Source of the DNA: Leptospira venezuelensis | Lineage (GTDB): Bacteria; Spirochaetota; Leptospiria; Leptospirales; Leptospiraceae | NCBI RefSeq assembly: GCF_002150035.1 | Contig: NZ_NETS01000008.1 | Coordinates: 310,001 to 374,000, forward strand | Length of the DNA: 64,000 nt | Direction: 5' to 3' | In this document: positions 43,307 through 53,637 of the stretch, piece after piece | How the letters are laid out: each line of letters begins with the position of its first letter | Position numbering within the stretch: the first letter of the stretch is position 1 | Notes under the pieces: model-generated | What the model saw: the letters and a program-made list of their open reading frames with translations, nothing else | What the model was told of the DNA's origin: nothing | Databases searched by the model: none | Made by a program: the position numbers and the translations under genes

Positions 43307-44791
43307 TCAATCTTCTGATTCGTTAAAATCGGAATCTGGTGAACTCGCTTCTGACTGTTGTTGCTTAGACTGATCCCCGTTTTGACGACCACCTTTTCTG
43401 TTACGATCTTTAAATCGACCGCCGCCACCTTCTCTTTCTTTACGATTTCGGTTCGGACGGCCACCTTGTTGCTGCCCGCCTTCTCTTCTACCACCGCCGC
43501 CACCAATACTGTTTGGTAGAACTGGTCTTTTACGGAGAGAAATTTCCCAGAAGAATGCAGACTGTAAGGCCCTATCATTATTGTCCGCAATCGCATTGAT
43601 CTTATAAACGTAAAACGCGTCGTAGAAGAAGTCTTTCTTACGGAAAAAATTGTTTTGGCTAGCTTTGTCGTCTTCGATATGAGTAAATCTTTCCTGAGAC
43701 GCAAATACCTTAATCAGTCTTTCCTTATCTTTTTTAGGAGTTCCTAATCTTTGGAAAATAGGCTCCAAAGATTGTTTTAAAGAAGCAACCAGGTGCCCGC
43801 CACTCTTCTTAGTTAAGGACTCTTCAGCAAGGTCGGAGAATAAAAGTGCATAAAATATCTGAGGTGTGAGTTCTTCTCTTTCTGAAAGAAGTTTGTCAGC
43901 GATCACCAAACGTTTTCCAACTCTGGTTTCTAAAAACTTTTCGCCGAAGTCCGGATTTTTTCTGCGTTCTCTTTCGAACGCTTCCTTGAGTAGGACTTCC
44001 AAAAGTGAATTCTGCGCCATCCCCTGGAAAATAAGAGAAGTTCTCCAAGTGCGGAAAATTTTATTATATTCTTCCAACATACGGGAAGAAGAAGCTTTTT
44101 CCAACTCGTGAACATTCTTCTTAATAGATTTAGACGTACCTTTATCGATCTTAAGACCCAGAAGTACAGCGAACTTTACTGCGCGCAACATTCTGACAGG
44201 ATCTTCTCTAAATGAGATATCAGGATTTCCGATTACTCTAAGTTGTCTACTTTGGATATCTTCGTATCCGCCTACATAATCCACGATGGAATCATTACGG
44301 ATATCATAGTATAACGCATTGATCGTAAAATCTCTTCTGGCAGCGTCTTCTTGTGGAGTTCCGAATTTGTTGTCCCGTTTGATCAGATAATCCTGATCTT
44401 CTACAGGTTTTTCGAAACGATGTTCTGGAAGAGAACGAAAAGTACTGACCTCGATCACTTTCCCCTTAAAGAGAATATGAACGATCTTAAATCTGCGACC
44501 GATGATGCGACAGTTATTAAAGATTTTTTTAATTTGATTCGGAGTCGCGTTGGTAACAACGTCGAAATCTTTTGGCTTGCGTCCCAAAAGAAGGTCCCGC
44601 ACTCCTCCGCCCACGATATAGGCCTTGTATCCGAATTTGTGGAGACGGTGGATGATCTTTACCGCATCCTCGTCGATCATTGTCTTCCGGATTGGATGCG
44701 AATCCCGATAAAACCTCTTCCCCTCCGGATAAATAAGAATGTCGTCGACGGATCCTATTTTTTTCTTGAAGAGATTGGACAGAAATTTCAT
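43307..44791 (-). CDS. pcnB: Poly(A) polymerase with RGG-like C-terminal tail
   Basis: 494 residues. The nucleotidyltransferase core shows YIVGGGVRDLLLGRKPKDFDVV and RRDFTINALYYD. The stretch IIGRRFKIVHI matches the pattern that separates poly(A) polymerases from CCA-adding enzymes, so I prefer PcnB. The last 70 residues are low complexity: GGGGGRREGG, GGRPNRNRKEREGGGG and KGGRQNG, an RG/RGG-like tail followed by an acidic end. This tail is unusual. It may bind RNA or a degradosome partner. Confidence 0.87.
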   Translation of the reverse strand: MKFLSNLFKKKIGSVDDILIYPEGKRFYRDSHPIRKTMIDEDAVKIIHRLHKFGYKAYIVGGGVRDLLLGRKPKDFDVVTNATPNQIKKIFNNCRIIGRRFKIVHILFKGKVIEVSTFRSLPEHRFEKPVEDQDYLIKRDNKFGTPQEDAARRDFTINALYYDIRNDSIVDYVGGYEDIQSRQLRVIGNPDISFREDPVRMLRAVKFAVLLGLKIDKGTSKSIKKNVHELEKASSSRMLEEYNKIFRTWRTSLIFQGMAQNSLLEVLLKEAFERERRKNPDFGEKFLETRVGKRLVIADKLLSEREELTPQIFYALLFSDLAEESLTKKSGGHLVASLKQSLEPIFQRLGTPKKDKERLIKVFASQERFTHIEDDKASQNNFFRKKDFFYDAFYVYKINAIADNNDRALQSAFFWEISLRKRPVLPNSIGGGGGRREGGQQQGGRPNRNRKEREGGGGRFKDRNRKGGRQNGDQSKQQQSEASSPDSDFNESED

Positions 44792-44850
44792 ATGATGGGA
44801 TAGTTAAGTCCTATAATCCCCGTCGGACCCCTACCTGCAAGTAAAAATCT

Positions 44851-45867
44851 ATGAACAACGAGGCAAAGTTCGAAGACCGCCCCAGAGCCGCAGAAAGGCT
44901 GAAGATCAAGTATCTTCGGCTTCGTTCTTCCTGGCTAAAAATCAAAGAAAAAGGCTCTCGCAAAATTTCTTTCCTGCTCGTACCACATGATCACGAAGCA
45001 GTACTGAATGTAGAGCTAAGTGTTTTTATGGCTGCATTCTTAGGAGTACTTTCTGTCCTACTTTTTGTACTCGCGAGCGCATTTGTAGTGTACATGAACT
45101 TCTTTTTTGTACCAAATCGGGAGTTGATCCGAGAGACTGACAATAATGTCGGGTTATTTCTTTATTATAACTCTCTTCTCAAAGATGCTAAGAAAGAAAT
45201 TTCCGGATTAGAAAAGAAAACAGAACAGTTAAACTTAGTCGCTTGGGAAGAAGTCCCCTGGAAAAGAATTCTTACCTTTGATTACGTACCTGAGTTCAGC
45301 TTAAAGAAGAATATTCCTGAATCATCGACTAACATGGATTTATATTCTGATACAGTCGAAGGTTTTGCGGAAAGAAATATTGAATTATACAAGATCAAAC
45401 ATGCCTTCCAAAACGCATTTGATTATTTGGAAGAAAGAGAATCCATTCTATATGCAATGCCGAGAGGTCGTCCTTTAAAACCTGGAGTAGGATTTGTGAC
45501 TTCTACTTTTGGAGGAAGAGTGGATCCGTTCGGTTTAGTCGAGATGGGAGAGTTCCACTCAGGTATAGACTTTGCGGCAGGCGAAGGAATTCCTATCTAC
45601 GCAACTGCTCCAGGAGTGATAGAAGATAATGGACAATCAGCAGGTGGACTCGGAAAAAGTATTCGTATCAATCACTTGAACGGATTTTATACTGTGTATG
45701 GCCACTGTTCCGTAGTCTTTGTAGAAAAAGGACAAATTGTTACCAGAGGTCAACATATAGGCAATGTAGGCTCCACAGGAAAGGCCACAGGTCCTCACGT
45801 GCATTATGAGGTCCATATAGGTTACGATCCTCCTATGGACCCTGCAGAATTCGTGAATATGGAATAA
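44851..45867 (+). CDS. M23-family murein endopeptidase, membrane-anchored
   Basis: 338 residues. A cytoplasmic N-terminus, one membrane helix (about 62-85), a helical linker (about 90-200), then the LytM/M23 domain (about 225-335). Zinc ligands are seen in EFHSGIDFAA and in HVHYEVHIG, with the intervening YGHCSVV. It would cleave peptidoglycan cross-links in the periplasm. Divergent from the pcnB gene (59 bases apart), and followed 71 bases later by lgt. Confidence 0.93.
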   Translation: MNNEAKFEDRPRAAERLKIKYLRLRSSWLKIKEKGSRKISFLLVPHDHEAVLNVELSVFMAAFLGVLSVLLFVLASAFVVYMNFFFVPNRELIRETDNNVGLFLYYNSLLKDAKKEISGLEKKTEQLNLVAWEEVPWKRILTFDYVPEFSLKKNIPESSTNMDLYSDTVEGFAERNIELYKIKHAFQNAFDYLEERESILYAMPRGRPLKPGVGFVTSTFGGRVDPFGLVEMGEFHSGIDFAAGEGIPIYATAPGVIEDNGQSAGGLGKSIRINHLNGFYTVYGHCSVVFVEKGQIVTRGQHIGNVGSTGKATGPHVHYEVHIGYDPPMDPAEFVNME

Positions 45868-45938
45868 ATTTTAATCTCTCCGAAACTTTCTCGATTCGGG
45901 GAACGAATATAAGAGAAAAAAGATCCAAAGAAGGAACC

Positions 45939-46901
45939 ATGTATAAAGTCATAGAGATTGGCTGGTTAAAAAATTTCGTCCAAGCCACGATCAGCAGCGA
46001 TTGGGAAGGAATTTCCACATTCAGCATTTTAGTAGTCATCGCATTTTTAGCGGCTTCCTATCTTCTACCAAAAGAACTTGAAAGAAGAAATTTAGAACCA
46101 GCTCATGCAGATTGGCTTTTAATCTTAGGGGTTTTTGGAACATTCGTAGGCGCTAAGATATTTTTTATTTTCGAGATTTGGGACCAGATTTTCGTAGATA
46201 CCCCTGGTTTTGACGGAATATACCTATATCCACTAACCCACTTTTACGGATTCCCTGGTCGTCCTGGTCTTTGGTCTAGTTTATTCTCGGGAAGCGGCTT
46301 GGTATTTTACGGAGGATTCCTATTCGGGATCTTATTTATCAGCCTGTACATGATCCAAAACAAATTGGATGTAAAGGCTTACTTGGATGCAACAATTCCG
46401 AGTATGGCATTAGGCTATGCAATTGGTAGATTAGGATGTTTTGTTTCAGGAGATGGCTGTTATGGATTTGCGACCCACCATCATATTCCACTTTTAACTT
46501 TTACATACTGGCCGACTAGTGCAGTTCCAAGCGGAGTTCCCGTTTGGAATACCCCGGTAATGGAAGCTGCTGTATCGTTTCTATTCTTCATATACTTCCA
46601 AAAATGGGCAAGATTTCAGAACTTCAAAAAGTTTAGCTTAGGTGCTCAATATCTAATCCTTCATGGACTTGCAAGATTAGCCATAGAATTCTTAAGAGTA
46701 AATAAAGCGGTAATACCGTTCTTCGATCCTCCTGTCCAAGCAAACATTCCAGGAGCTAACGGAGAAACTACAACCTTCTTAAACGGATACTACTGGCATG
46801 GATTTTCCCAATCTCAGTACGTATCAATTGCGATTATCTTGGTTGGTTTATATTTCTTAGTGAAATGGAAGTTATGGGAGAAGGAACCAGTCCCAGCTTA
46901 G
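45939..46901 (+). CDS. lgt: Prolipoprotein diacylglyceryl transferase
   Basis: Transfers diacylglyceryl from phosphatidylglycerol to the lipobox Cys in the inner membrane. The 320 residues hold about seven membrane helices with GSGLVFYGGFLFGILF and the signature GYAIGRLGCFVSGDGCYG, then ARLAIEFLR. AAGGA precedes the ATG by four bases. Loss would stop lipoprotein maturation, relevant to the several lipoproteins in this window. It is followed by repeat copy C. Confidence 0.95.
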   Translation: MYKVIEIGWLKNFVQATISSDWEGISTFSILVVIAFLAASYLLPKELERRNLEPAHADWLLILGVFGTFVGAKIFFIFEIWDQIFVDTPGFDGIYLYPLTHFYGFPGRPGLWSSLFSGSGLVFYGGFLFGILFISLYMIQNKLDVKAYLDATIPSMALGYAIGRLGCFVSGDGCYGFATHHHIPLLTFTYWPTSAVPSGVPVWNTPVMEAAVSFLFFIYFQKWARFQNFKKFSLGAQYLILHGLARLAIEFLRVNKAVIPFFDPPVQANIPGANGETTTFLNGYYWHGFSQSQYVSIAIILVGLYFLVKWKLWEKEPVPA

Positions 46902-46902
46902 G

Positions 46903-47137
46903 AGACACGGAGAACACAAAGGAAATTATAAATCACGCAGAGTCGCGGAGACGCAGAGGGTGTGAAAAAGTTTGTAAGAACTCCTACACAGTCTTTGGTT
47001 CTTCGTCGTATAATAATGTAGGAATTTCCTACATTATTAAAATTTTCTCAACCTTATCGACTTCGCGTGATAAATACTTTGCGGCTTTGCGCCTCTGCGT
47101 GAGAAGCCCTCTGTGTTCTCCGTGTGCTCTGTGCGAA
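46903..47137. repeat. Nested palindromic intergenic repeat, copy C
   Basis: Three shells of inverted repeats. The outer shell is GACACGGAGAACACAAAGG against CTGTGTTCTCCGTGTG. The next is CACGCAGAGTCGCGG against CGGCTTTGCGCCTCTGCGTG. In the centre are TAAGAACTCCTACA and TGTAGGAATTTCCTACA. It lies between lgt and dsbD, which converge. Confidence 0.88.
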
Positions 47138-47146
47138 TCCTTTGAG

Positions 47147-48553
47147 CTATTCGCCTGAGGTGTGGATATTTTCCCCTTTGATCGTTCTGATCATATCAGC
47201 AGTATTTAAATAATTTGTAGTTTTAAAAAGGACCTTTCCATCCGGAGAGAAGATTACAAAAAATGGAAGCCCAATTTTTAATTCAGGAAACCTGGGATCA
47301 TTTTCATATATTAAAAAATCTTTATCATCGTCCCTGATTTTCAACAAGATAGTTTTGCCGAGCGCTTGATTCAAAGTTGGATCCGAGATAGTTAGGTCTT
47401 CGAAAGCCTTACAGTTGGAACACCAATCTGCATAAAAATCTGCGAACACTAAACGATCTTCTGCTCGTGCAGTCTCGAATGCAGTATCAGAAATCCTATG
47501 CCATTCTAAATTTCCATGCTCTTCAACAAGATCCTTCTTGATCCCACCTGGAGCAGTTCCCCAACCCGCAAGTCGGATGAGGATCGCACTGGAACAAATC
47601 AACCCGGTAAGAAGTAACGCCTTCTTCATTCTTTCAGTGCGAAGAAGGGACTCCGATTGGTAAAAGTATGCTGTGAGTAAAACTCCAAGCGCAGCAGCCA
47701 AAATTCCAAGGCTTAAATCGAAAGGAACAGCCCATAATTGCATTGCCTTATTATAATAAGACCAAGCAAAATAGAAGACCACAAATCCCAAAACGATCTG
47801 AATCCATCTGGTCCATCTACCTCCACGAGGAAGGGAAAGTCCGAATACACCTAAAAATAAAAACGGCAATCCCAGACCCAGTCCGAACAATGCCATCTTA
47901 AATGAGGAAACAGCTAAAGAATAAATACTAATACTTTGGACCCCGGCAGTCACCTGGATCAAAATCGCAACTACGATCGGCCCGACACAAGGAGAAGATA
48001 AAAAACCTGCCCCCATTCCCAAGAGGAACGTTCCTTTCCACCCTTGGCAGCCTTTCCATTCTTTCACTGGAAAAATCGGTAGATGCAAAATTCCTAATGA
48101 AGCAAGTCCCAATAAAAAAATAATAACAGCTAAAAATAAATTGGTTCCTGGAAATCTTAGAACAGTGTTAAATGCACCACCTGAAACTCCTGCTACGAGC
48201 CCAAAGCAGAAATACATGGATGCAAGCCCTGCATAATACACCAAAGGGTGGAACATTTTGTTCGTTGCAGTTTCTCCCCTTGCTTGTATGATCCCAACTG
48301 TGATCGGATACAAAGGGTAAACACAAGGGAGAAGACTTGCACATAGTCCACCCAAGATCAGAAAGATTGCGGAATGAAACCCGAACTCCGACCCTGAAAT
48401 TCCAGTCTCCAACCATTTGTTTAAAGAAGACATCCAAGACTCAGATACGATCTGAGACTGAGCTTGTAAGGAGCTAGTTAGGAAAAAGAAGAATATTAGA
48501 AGTCCGGCTCTTAGGCCAAACATTGAGGAGAGAAGGATCCGAATTTTCTTCAT
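47147..48553 (-). CDS. dsbD: DsbD-like thiol:disulfide interchange protein
   Basis: About 468 residues from the ATG at 48553; a TTG at 48574 is an alternative. A signal-like helix, then a CcdA-type membrane domain with LCASLLPCVYPLYPITVGI and GAGFLSSPCVGPIVVAILI (two Cys-Pro membrane motifs), then a C-terminal thioredoxin domain with the active site ADWCSNCKAFE. The usual N-terminal periplasmic alpha domain of DsbD is absent, so electrons probably leave through the C-terminal domain. It moves reducing power from the cytoplasm outward. Confidence 0.93.
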   Translation of the reverse strand: MKKIRILLSSMFGLRAGLLIFFFFLTSSLQAQSQIVSESWMSSLNKWLETGISGSEFGFHSAIFLILGGLCASLLPCVYPLYPITVGIIQARGETATNKMFHPLVYYAGLASMYFCFGLVAGVSGGAFNTVLRFPGTNLFLAVIIFLLGLASLGILHLPIFPVKEWKGCQGWKGTFLLGMGAGFLSSPCVGPIVVAILIQVTAGVQSISIYSLAVSSFKMALFGLGLGLPFLFLGVFGLSLPRGGRWTRWIQIVLGFVVFYFAWSYYNKAMQLWAVPFDLSLGILAAALGVLLTAYFYQSESLLRTERMKKALLLTGLICSSAILIRLAGWGTAPGGIKKDLVEEHGNLEWHRISDTAFETARAEDRLVFADFYADWCSNCKAFEDLTISDPTLNQALGKTILLKIRDDDKDFLIYENDPRFPELKIGLPFFVIFSPDGKVLFKTTNYLNTADMIRTIKGENIHTSGE

Positions 48554-48732
48554 GAGATGGACGATTACACCCAAACAGGATTTGTCTTTCCCCTATGATT
48601 CATTATCGGATCCATAACCTCGAAACCAAGTTGCGATTTCTAAAAGTATGGTCAATCCTGAATTCCCGGATCGGTGACACCCTAGATTTGGTCCGTACAT
48701 GTTTGGACGAAGCGGACGGGCGGAAAGGACGG

Positions 48733-48767
48733 AAAAAGCCCGATCCTCTCCTAAAAAAAGACCGGGC
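48733..48767 (-). terminator. Rho-independent terminator of the porin gene
   Basis: On the minus strand GCCCGGTC, a 14-base A/G/T-rich loop, GATCGGGC and TTTTT. Stem arms at 48760-48767 and 48738-48745 pair with one G-T wobble. It lies 19 bases after the porin stop. Confidence 0.85.
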
Positions 48768-48785
48768 ATCAGTTGGAAGACTACT

Positions 48786-50708
48786 TCAGATGGCGAACTG
48801 AAGAGTGAGTGAGAAATAGGTACTATTTCGGTCCAGATTGAATTGTTTTTGGTTTTTGATCGCGTCTCCTGCGTAAAGAACAGTCGCTCCTGCCCAGATC
48901 GAGAAGTAATCGTTAATCTTCTTGATATAAATCAGGTCATATTCCAGGAGAAGTCTGTGTCCAGGTTGCCAATTTTTCAGGAAAGGATTATTGGCATAGT
49001 TTTCGGTACTTCCTGTGACAGTCTTATTCGCGAGAAAGTCTCCGTTCGCATCGTACCCGGTTGTTCCACTAACCGCGTTCCTGTTACCGTCATACCAAGC
49101 ATCTTGGACTTTATCCTTTCGAATATCGTAAACTGCGAATATAAATCTTCCCCAGGTATCATCATAGTATTGGATATGAACGGAAGAAGTTCTTACGTTT
49201 GCCCAGAAGGCAGCGTTTGCGATACCATTTCCTGAATCGAAATAAGGGAAACCGCCTGATCTTGTAGCAAATAAAGGATCCCAGGTTGCAGATCTTCCGT
49301 CACTTCTATTCGGGTCACCGGACGCTCTTGCAAATTGAACTCCCACACGAAAACCTTTATAGGTATACCCTGTTTGAGCTAAGAAGAAGGATGCGTCATG
49401 CTGGACAGTTTCCTTGTAGGCAGCGTGTTTGTTCGATCCAGATCCGATTGTTGTATTCAGACTATCCCAAGAAGCGTCTATTGTTTGGCCAGTGCTTCCT
49501 GTTTGGGCTGCGTATTCTAAACCCCAGTCCCAAGATTTTCCAGCAGGTAGACTTCTACCAGAAGCAGTTCTATTGCTCAAACGAACACCAGTCGTGAAAA
49601 GATTATCTCTACCGTTCGTTCTTTCGTTTGGATCCACAAGAGGACCGGTTGCTGTAGTAGTATTATACTTTTTGATAACGCCAATCTCATATAGATCGAC
49701 TACTAGTTCTTCGGACGGTTTCCAAGTATTGTATAAGAAAGCAAGATATGTATCGTTAAGAGCTTTCGCTCCGCCAACCTTCTGGTTATTTGCAGTTACG
49801 AATCCGTTCGGACCATTACTTTCTTCCGCAAGAACAGTATAACCTGCATGAGTGGACCAAGTCTTAGTATCGAACGCCACTCTAACTCCATCAAAAGAGT
49901 TACCGATCTGGCTATCGTTACGAGCACCTATAATCCTGGAATCTCCGTAAGAGAAAACCTGACGACCTAAATACAATTTTGTATAAGGAAGAAAATCCTT
50001 CCAGATCACATACGCTTCTCGGATATCAGTATTATTTTTTACTGGTACCTGGCTTCCGGGAGCATACGCAGTACCGATAGAATTTGTAAAAGAAGTTGGA
50101 CCGTATCCTGTCCCGCTCGGGTCTTTATATTGTCCATACAAACGAGTGTCTTGGATAGTTAATTTCACCGCGAAGGATTCGTTGATATCTAAAAGTGTCC
50201 AGAACTGGCTGTTTTGCGTAACGTAGTTTTTTGAATCACTTGTGGATTTATCAAAATCCTGGTTATTAAAATTTTCGAATCTAGGACGGATCTGCAAACC
50301 GAATCGGAGGTTATCAGTGAGCCAAAGATTATAGCTTTTTTTAACTGAATCCTGGTGCTCGGGTGTTAATAGTAAAGTTCCAAGTAATTCCCCATCTAAT
50401 TTACCTTTCCATGGACTTTTATAAGGAGCAGCTGGAACTTTATCCTTATCTTTGTCCTTTGCATCCGCATTAGTAGTCGGAGTAGCAGAAGGAGTTTGGG
50501 TAGAAGGAGCCACAGTTTTCTCGTCTGCAGCATTAGGCTTAACCGGAGTGGTCTCAGCTTGAGTTACTATTTCCTGTTTCGGGGGCTCTACCCCTTCAGC
50601 CCATAGGCTCCCTAAGCCAAAAAGCCCGAAAGATAAAAAGAGTCGGACTGGTAAGAGTGAATATTTTTTGTTCCGACTCGGTCGGCTCAGTATTGTATTT
50701 TTTAACAT
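48786..50708 (-). CDS. Outer-membrane porin, alginate-export type
   Basis: 640 residues. A signal peptide (about 15-38) is followed by a Thr/Pro/Ala/Lys-rich linker with KDKDKDK (about 60-95) and then a beta-barrel domain. The start of the barrel shows LRFGLQIRPRFENFN and REAYVIWKDFLPYTKLYLGRQVFSYGDSRIIGARND, typical of the alginate_exp family. The C-terminus ends TYFSLTLQFAI, a beta-signal-like strand. Solute is unknown. A 16-base palindrome lies 18 bases before the start. Confidence 0.88.
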   Translation of the reverse strand: MLKNTILSRPSRNKKYSLLPVRLFLSFGLFGLGSLWAEGVEPPKQEIVTQAETTPVKPNAADEKTVAPSTQTPSATPTTNADAKDKDKDKVPAAPYKSPWKGKLDGELLGTLLLTPEHQDSVKKSYNLWLTDNLRFGLQIRPRFENFNNQDFDKSTSDSKNYVTQNSQFWTLLDINESFAVKLTIQDTRLYGQYKDPSGTGYGPTSFTNSIGTAYAPGSQVPVKNNTDIREAYVIWKDFLPYTKLYLGRQVFSYGDSRIIGARNDSQIGNSFDGVRVAFDTKTWSTHAGYTVLAEESNGPNGFVTANNQKVGGAKALNDTYLAFLYNTWKPSEELVVDLYEIGVIKKYNTTTATGPLVDPNERTNGRDNLFTTGVRLSNRTASGRSLPAGKSWDWGLEYAAQTGSTGQTIDASWDSLNTTIGSGSNKHAAYKETVQHDASFFLAQTGYTYKGFRVGVQFARASGDPNRSDGRSATWDPLFATRSGGFPYFDSGNGIANAAFWANVRTSSVHIQYYDDTWGRFIFAVYDIRKDKVQDAWYDGNRNAVSGTTGYDANGDFLANKTVTGSTENYANNPFLKNWQPGHRLLLEYDLIYIKKINDYFSIWAGATVLYAGDAIKNQKQFNLDRNSTYFSLTLQFAI

Positions 50709-50725
50709 ATTGGGAGTCCCTTATT

Positions 50726-50741
50726 TTGGATTAAAATCCAA
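50726..50741. promoter_or_regulatory. Palindrome upstream of the porin gene
   Basis: TTGGAT (50726-50731), TAAA, ATCCAA (50736-50741), 18 bases before the porin ATG at 50708 on the minus strand. It could be an operator or a small hairpin in the leader. Upstream on the minus strand TTGTTT, 18 bases, TAATTT is a weak promoter candidate. Confidence 0.45.
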
Positions 50742-50944
50742 TATAGCGGATATAAATTAGAGTTTAGCAGATTCTGTAAACAATTTATTTGATATTTTCC
50801 TAGATTTTTTGACCTTGGGTCGCTTTTTTGAACCTAAAATCCACATTTAATCTGACAAATCGTCATTTCCTCCGTTAAAGTAGAATATTCCGAAACTTCT
50901 TTTCCATCCAGGATTGTGCAGAAAGACCGATAGAATAAGATAGA

Positions 50945-51703
50945 ATGTATAGAAAGACAAAATACATAGCCAGAGTTAGCATCTTAGTCTTTCTGCTATT
51001 CTCCCCTACATTACAAAAATTGAATCCAATTCCAGTCTCGATCAGTACTGAACCGGACCTGGACTATAATTACGAGTATGAGAAAAATGGTGTATATACC
51101 AAGTTTTCCGACTGGGTCCCGTATAAACTGCATAAATGGGAACCTAAGTTTTTAGAAGACTACTACGAAATGTATGGTCTCAAACTTCATTATAAAGAGA
51201 ATGAACTCAGAAGGAATATATTCTTTCTAAAGGCCGGCTTACAAAAAAGATTCCGTCATCCAAGAAACGCTCTTTGCAGAGTAACCAACGAAGAAGAATA
51301 CCATAAATACAGACTTCTGATCTTTATGCATATGAATCTGCAGATCATGAGATCCTACATGAGGATAGCTTCTCAATTTGATAAAAGACATTTATATTTT
51401 TATAATTTAGATTTCGCTCACGAACTAAAACAATCCTTCGAAGTTGCGGATTCATTCTATAAAGAAGCTATTCCTTACTGGGAAGCCTCCAGAAAATACG
51501 CAGATCAGGCTTCGGAAATAGATTATGATCTGGATCTTGGAACCATAGAAACGGAAAGATACGAGATAATCACAGGCAAGCTGGACTTCGGCCAGATCAT
51601 TTCAGACCACAGAGAAAGACTGACTAAAAAAAGAGAAACTGTAGGCGCCTATCTGGCTAAATATCCAGAAGCGGATAAACCGAATCTGGATCAGATCCCC
51701 TAG
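50945..51703 (+). CDS. Hypothetical secreted or anchored protein
   Basis: 252 residues. An N-terminal hydrophobic segment (YIARVSILVFLLFSPTL) suggests a signal peptide or anchor, followed by a Tyr/Glu-rich region (DYNYEYEKNGVYTKFSDWVPYKLHKWEP) and helices. The rest is highly charged, with no catalytic motif. I do not recognise the family. The ATG at 50945 opens into a divergent spacer shared with the porin gene. The 3' side runs into repeat copy D and the shared terminator. Confidence 0.7.
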   Translation: MYRKTKYIARVSILVFLLFSPTLQKLNPIPVSISTEPDLDYNYEYEKNGVYTKFSDWVPYKLHKWEPKFLEDYYEMYGLKLHYKENELRRNIFFLKAGLQKRFRHPRNALCRVTNEEEYHKYRLLIFMHMNLQIMRSYMRIASQFDKRHLYFYNLDFAHELKQSFEVADSFYKEAIPYWEASRKYADQASEIDYDLDLGTIETERYEIITGKLDFGQIISDHRERLTKKRETVGAYLAKYPEADKPNLDQIP

Positions 51704-51710
51704 CTGCATT

Positions 51711-51840
51711 CTCACGCAGAGGCGCGGAGTCGCAAAGTTTTTTTTGCGTTTTGTTAGAACTCCTACATCCCACCACCTCTCTGCGGCTTAGTGGCTCTGC
51801 GTGGAAATTATTTCTTCGTATCTCTATCTCTCTGCGTGCC
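51711..51840. repeat. Palindromic intergenic repeat, copy D
   Basis: CTCACGCAGAGGCGCGGAG (left) against CTCTGCGGCTTAGTGG and CTCTGCGTGG (right), with TTAGAACTCCTACA in the middle. It is shorter than copies A to C and lacks the outermost CACGGAGAACAC shell. It lies between the 252-residue gene and glnA, which converge. Confidence 0.8.
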
Positions 51841-51846
51841 CATAAA

Positions 51847-51874
51847 AAAACCCCGGAAAAGTCCGGGGTTTTTT
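51847..51874. terminator. Bidirectional rho-independent terminator of glnA
   Basis: AAAACCCCGGA (51847-51857), loop AAAG, TCCGGGGTTTT (51862-51872) with T-runs on both strands. The stem is perfect and GC-rich, so it can serve both glnA (minus) and the 252-residue gene (plus). Confidence 0.95.
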
Positions 51875-51896
51875 AATCCATACTGAATTCTTACGA

Positions 51897-53318
<1,422 letters not shown>

Positions 53319-53361
53319 TGATACTTATCTCCTATATCTTTGTACTAGGGGTCTCTAATTC

Positions 53362-53378
53362 GCACGCGAAAAGCGTGT
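53362..53378 (-). other. Small hairpin in the glnA leader
   Basis: CACGC (53363-53367), GAAAA, GCGTG (53373-53377). It sits just inside the expected transcription start of the sigma-54 promoter and could shape the leader of the mRNA. Alternatively it is coincidental. Confidence 0.4.
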
Positions 53379-53392
53379 CCTGCTTATGTTTA

Positions 53393-53409
53393 TGCAAGAG
53401 ATGTGCCAA
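53393..53409 (-). promoter_or_regulatory. Sigma-54 promoter of glnA
   Basis: On the minus strand TTGGCACATCTCTTGCA matches the sigma-54 consensus TGGCAC-N5-TTGCW, with GG and GC separated by the required ten bases. The start of transcription would be near 53382, about 64 bases before the ATG. This implies nitrogen control by an NtrC-type activator; its binding sites are not obvious to me. Confidence 0.93.
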
Positions 53410-53637
53410 ATCCTAATTCCCATCTTGCAAGTATCTTTCTTCTCAATAAAAAAAGAAGGAGCCCCTTGAAAAGCAGTCCATGCTCAGGCTAAAAATCCTT
53501 GAACCTGAGGCAATCAGTAAAAAACTCCGATTGAATGGATTCGATAGAATTTTCAGCCCCGAGGTCCTGGATCTATCTGTCCTTTGTCCTGCGCTAGTTT
53601 GGTACACTACGCTCAAAATATAATCATGGGAGAAACC

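Noticed and set aside
48595..48801. Plus-strand frame of 68 codons between dsbD and the porin gene
   Set aside because: It contains the porin terminator (48733-48767) and overlaps the porin 3' end; no ribosome site and no recognisable family.
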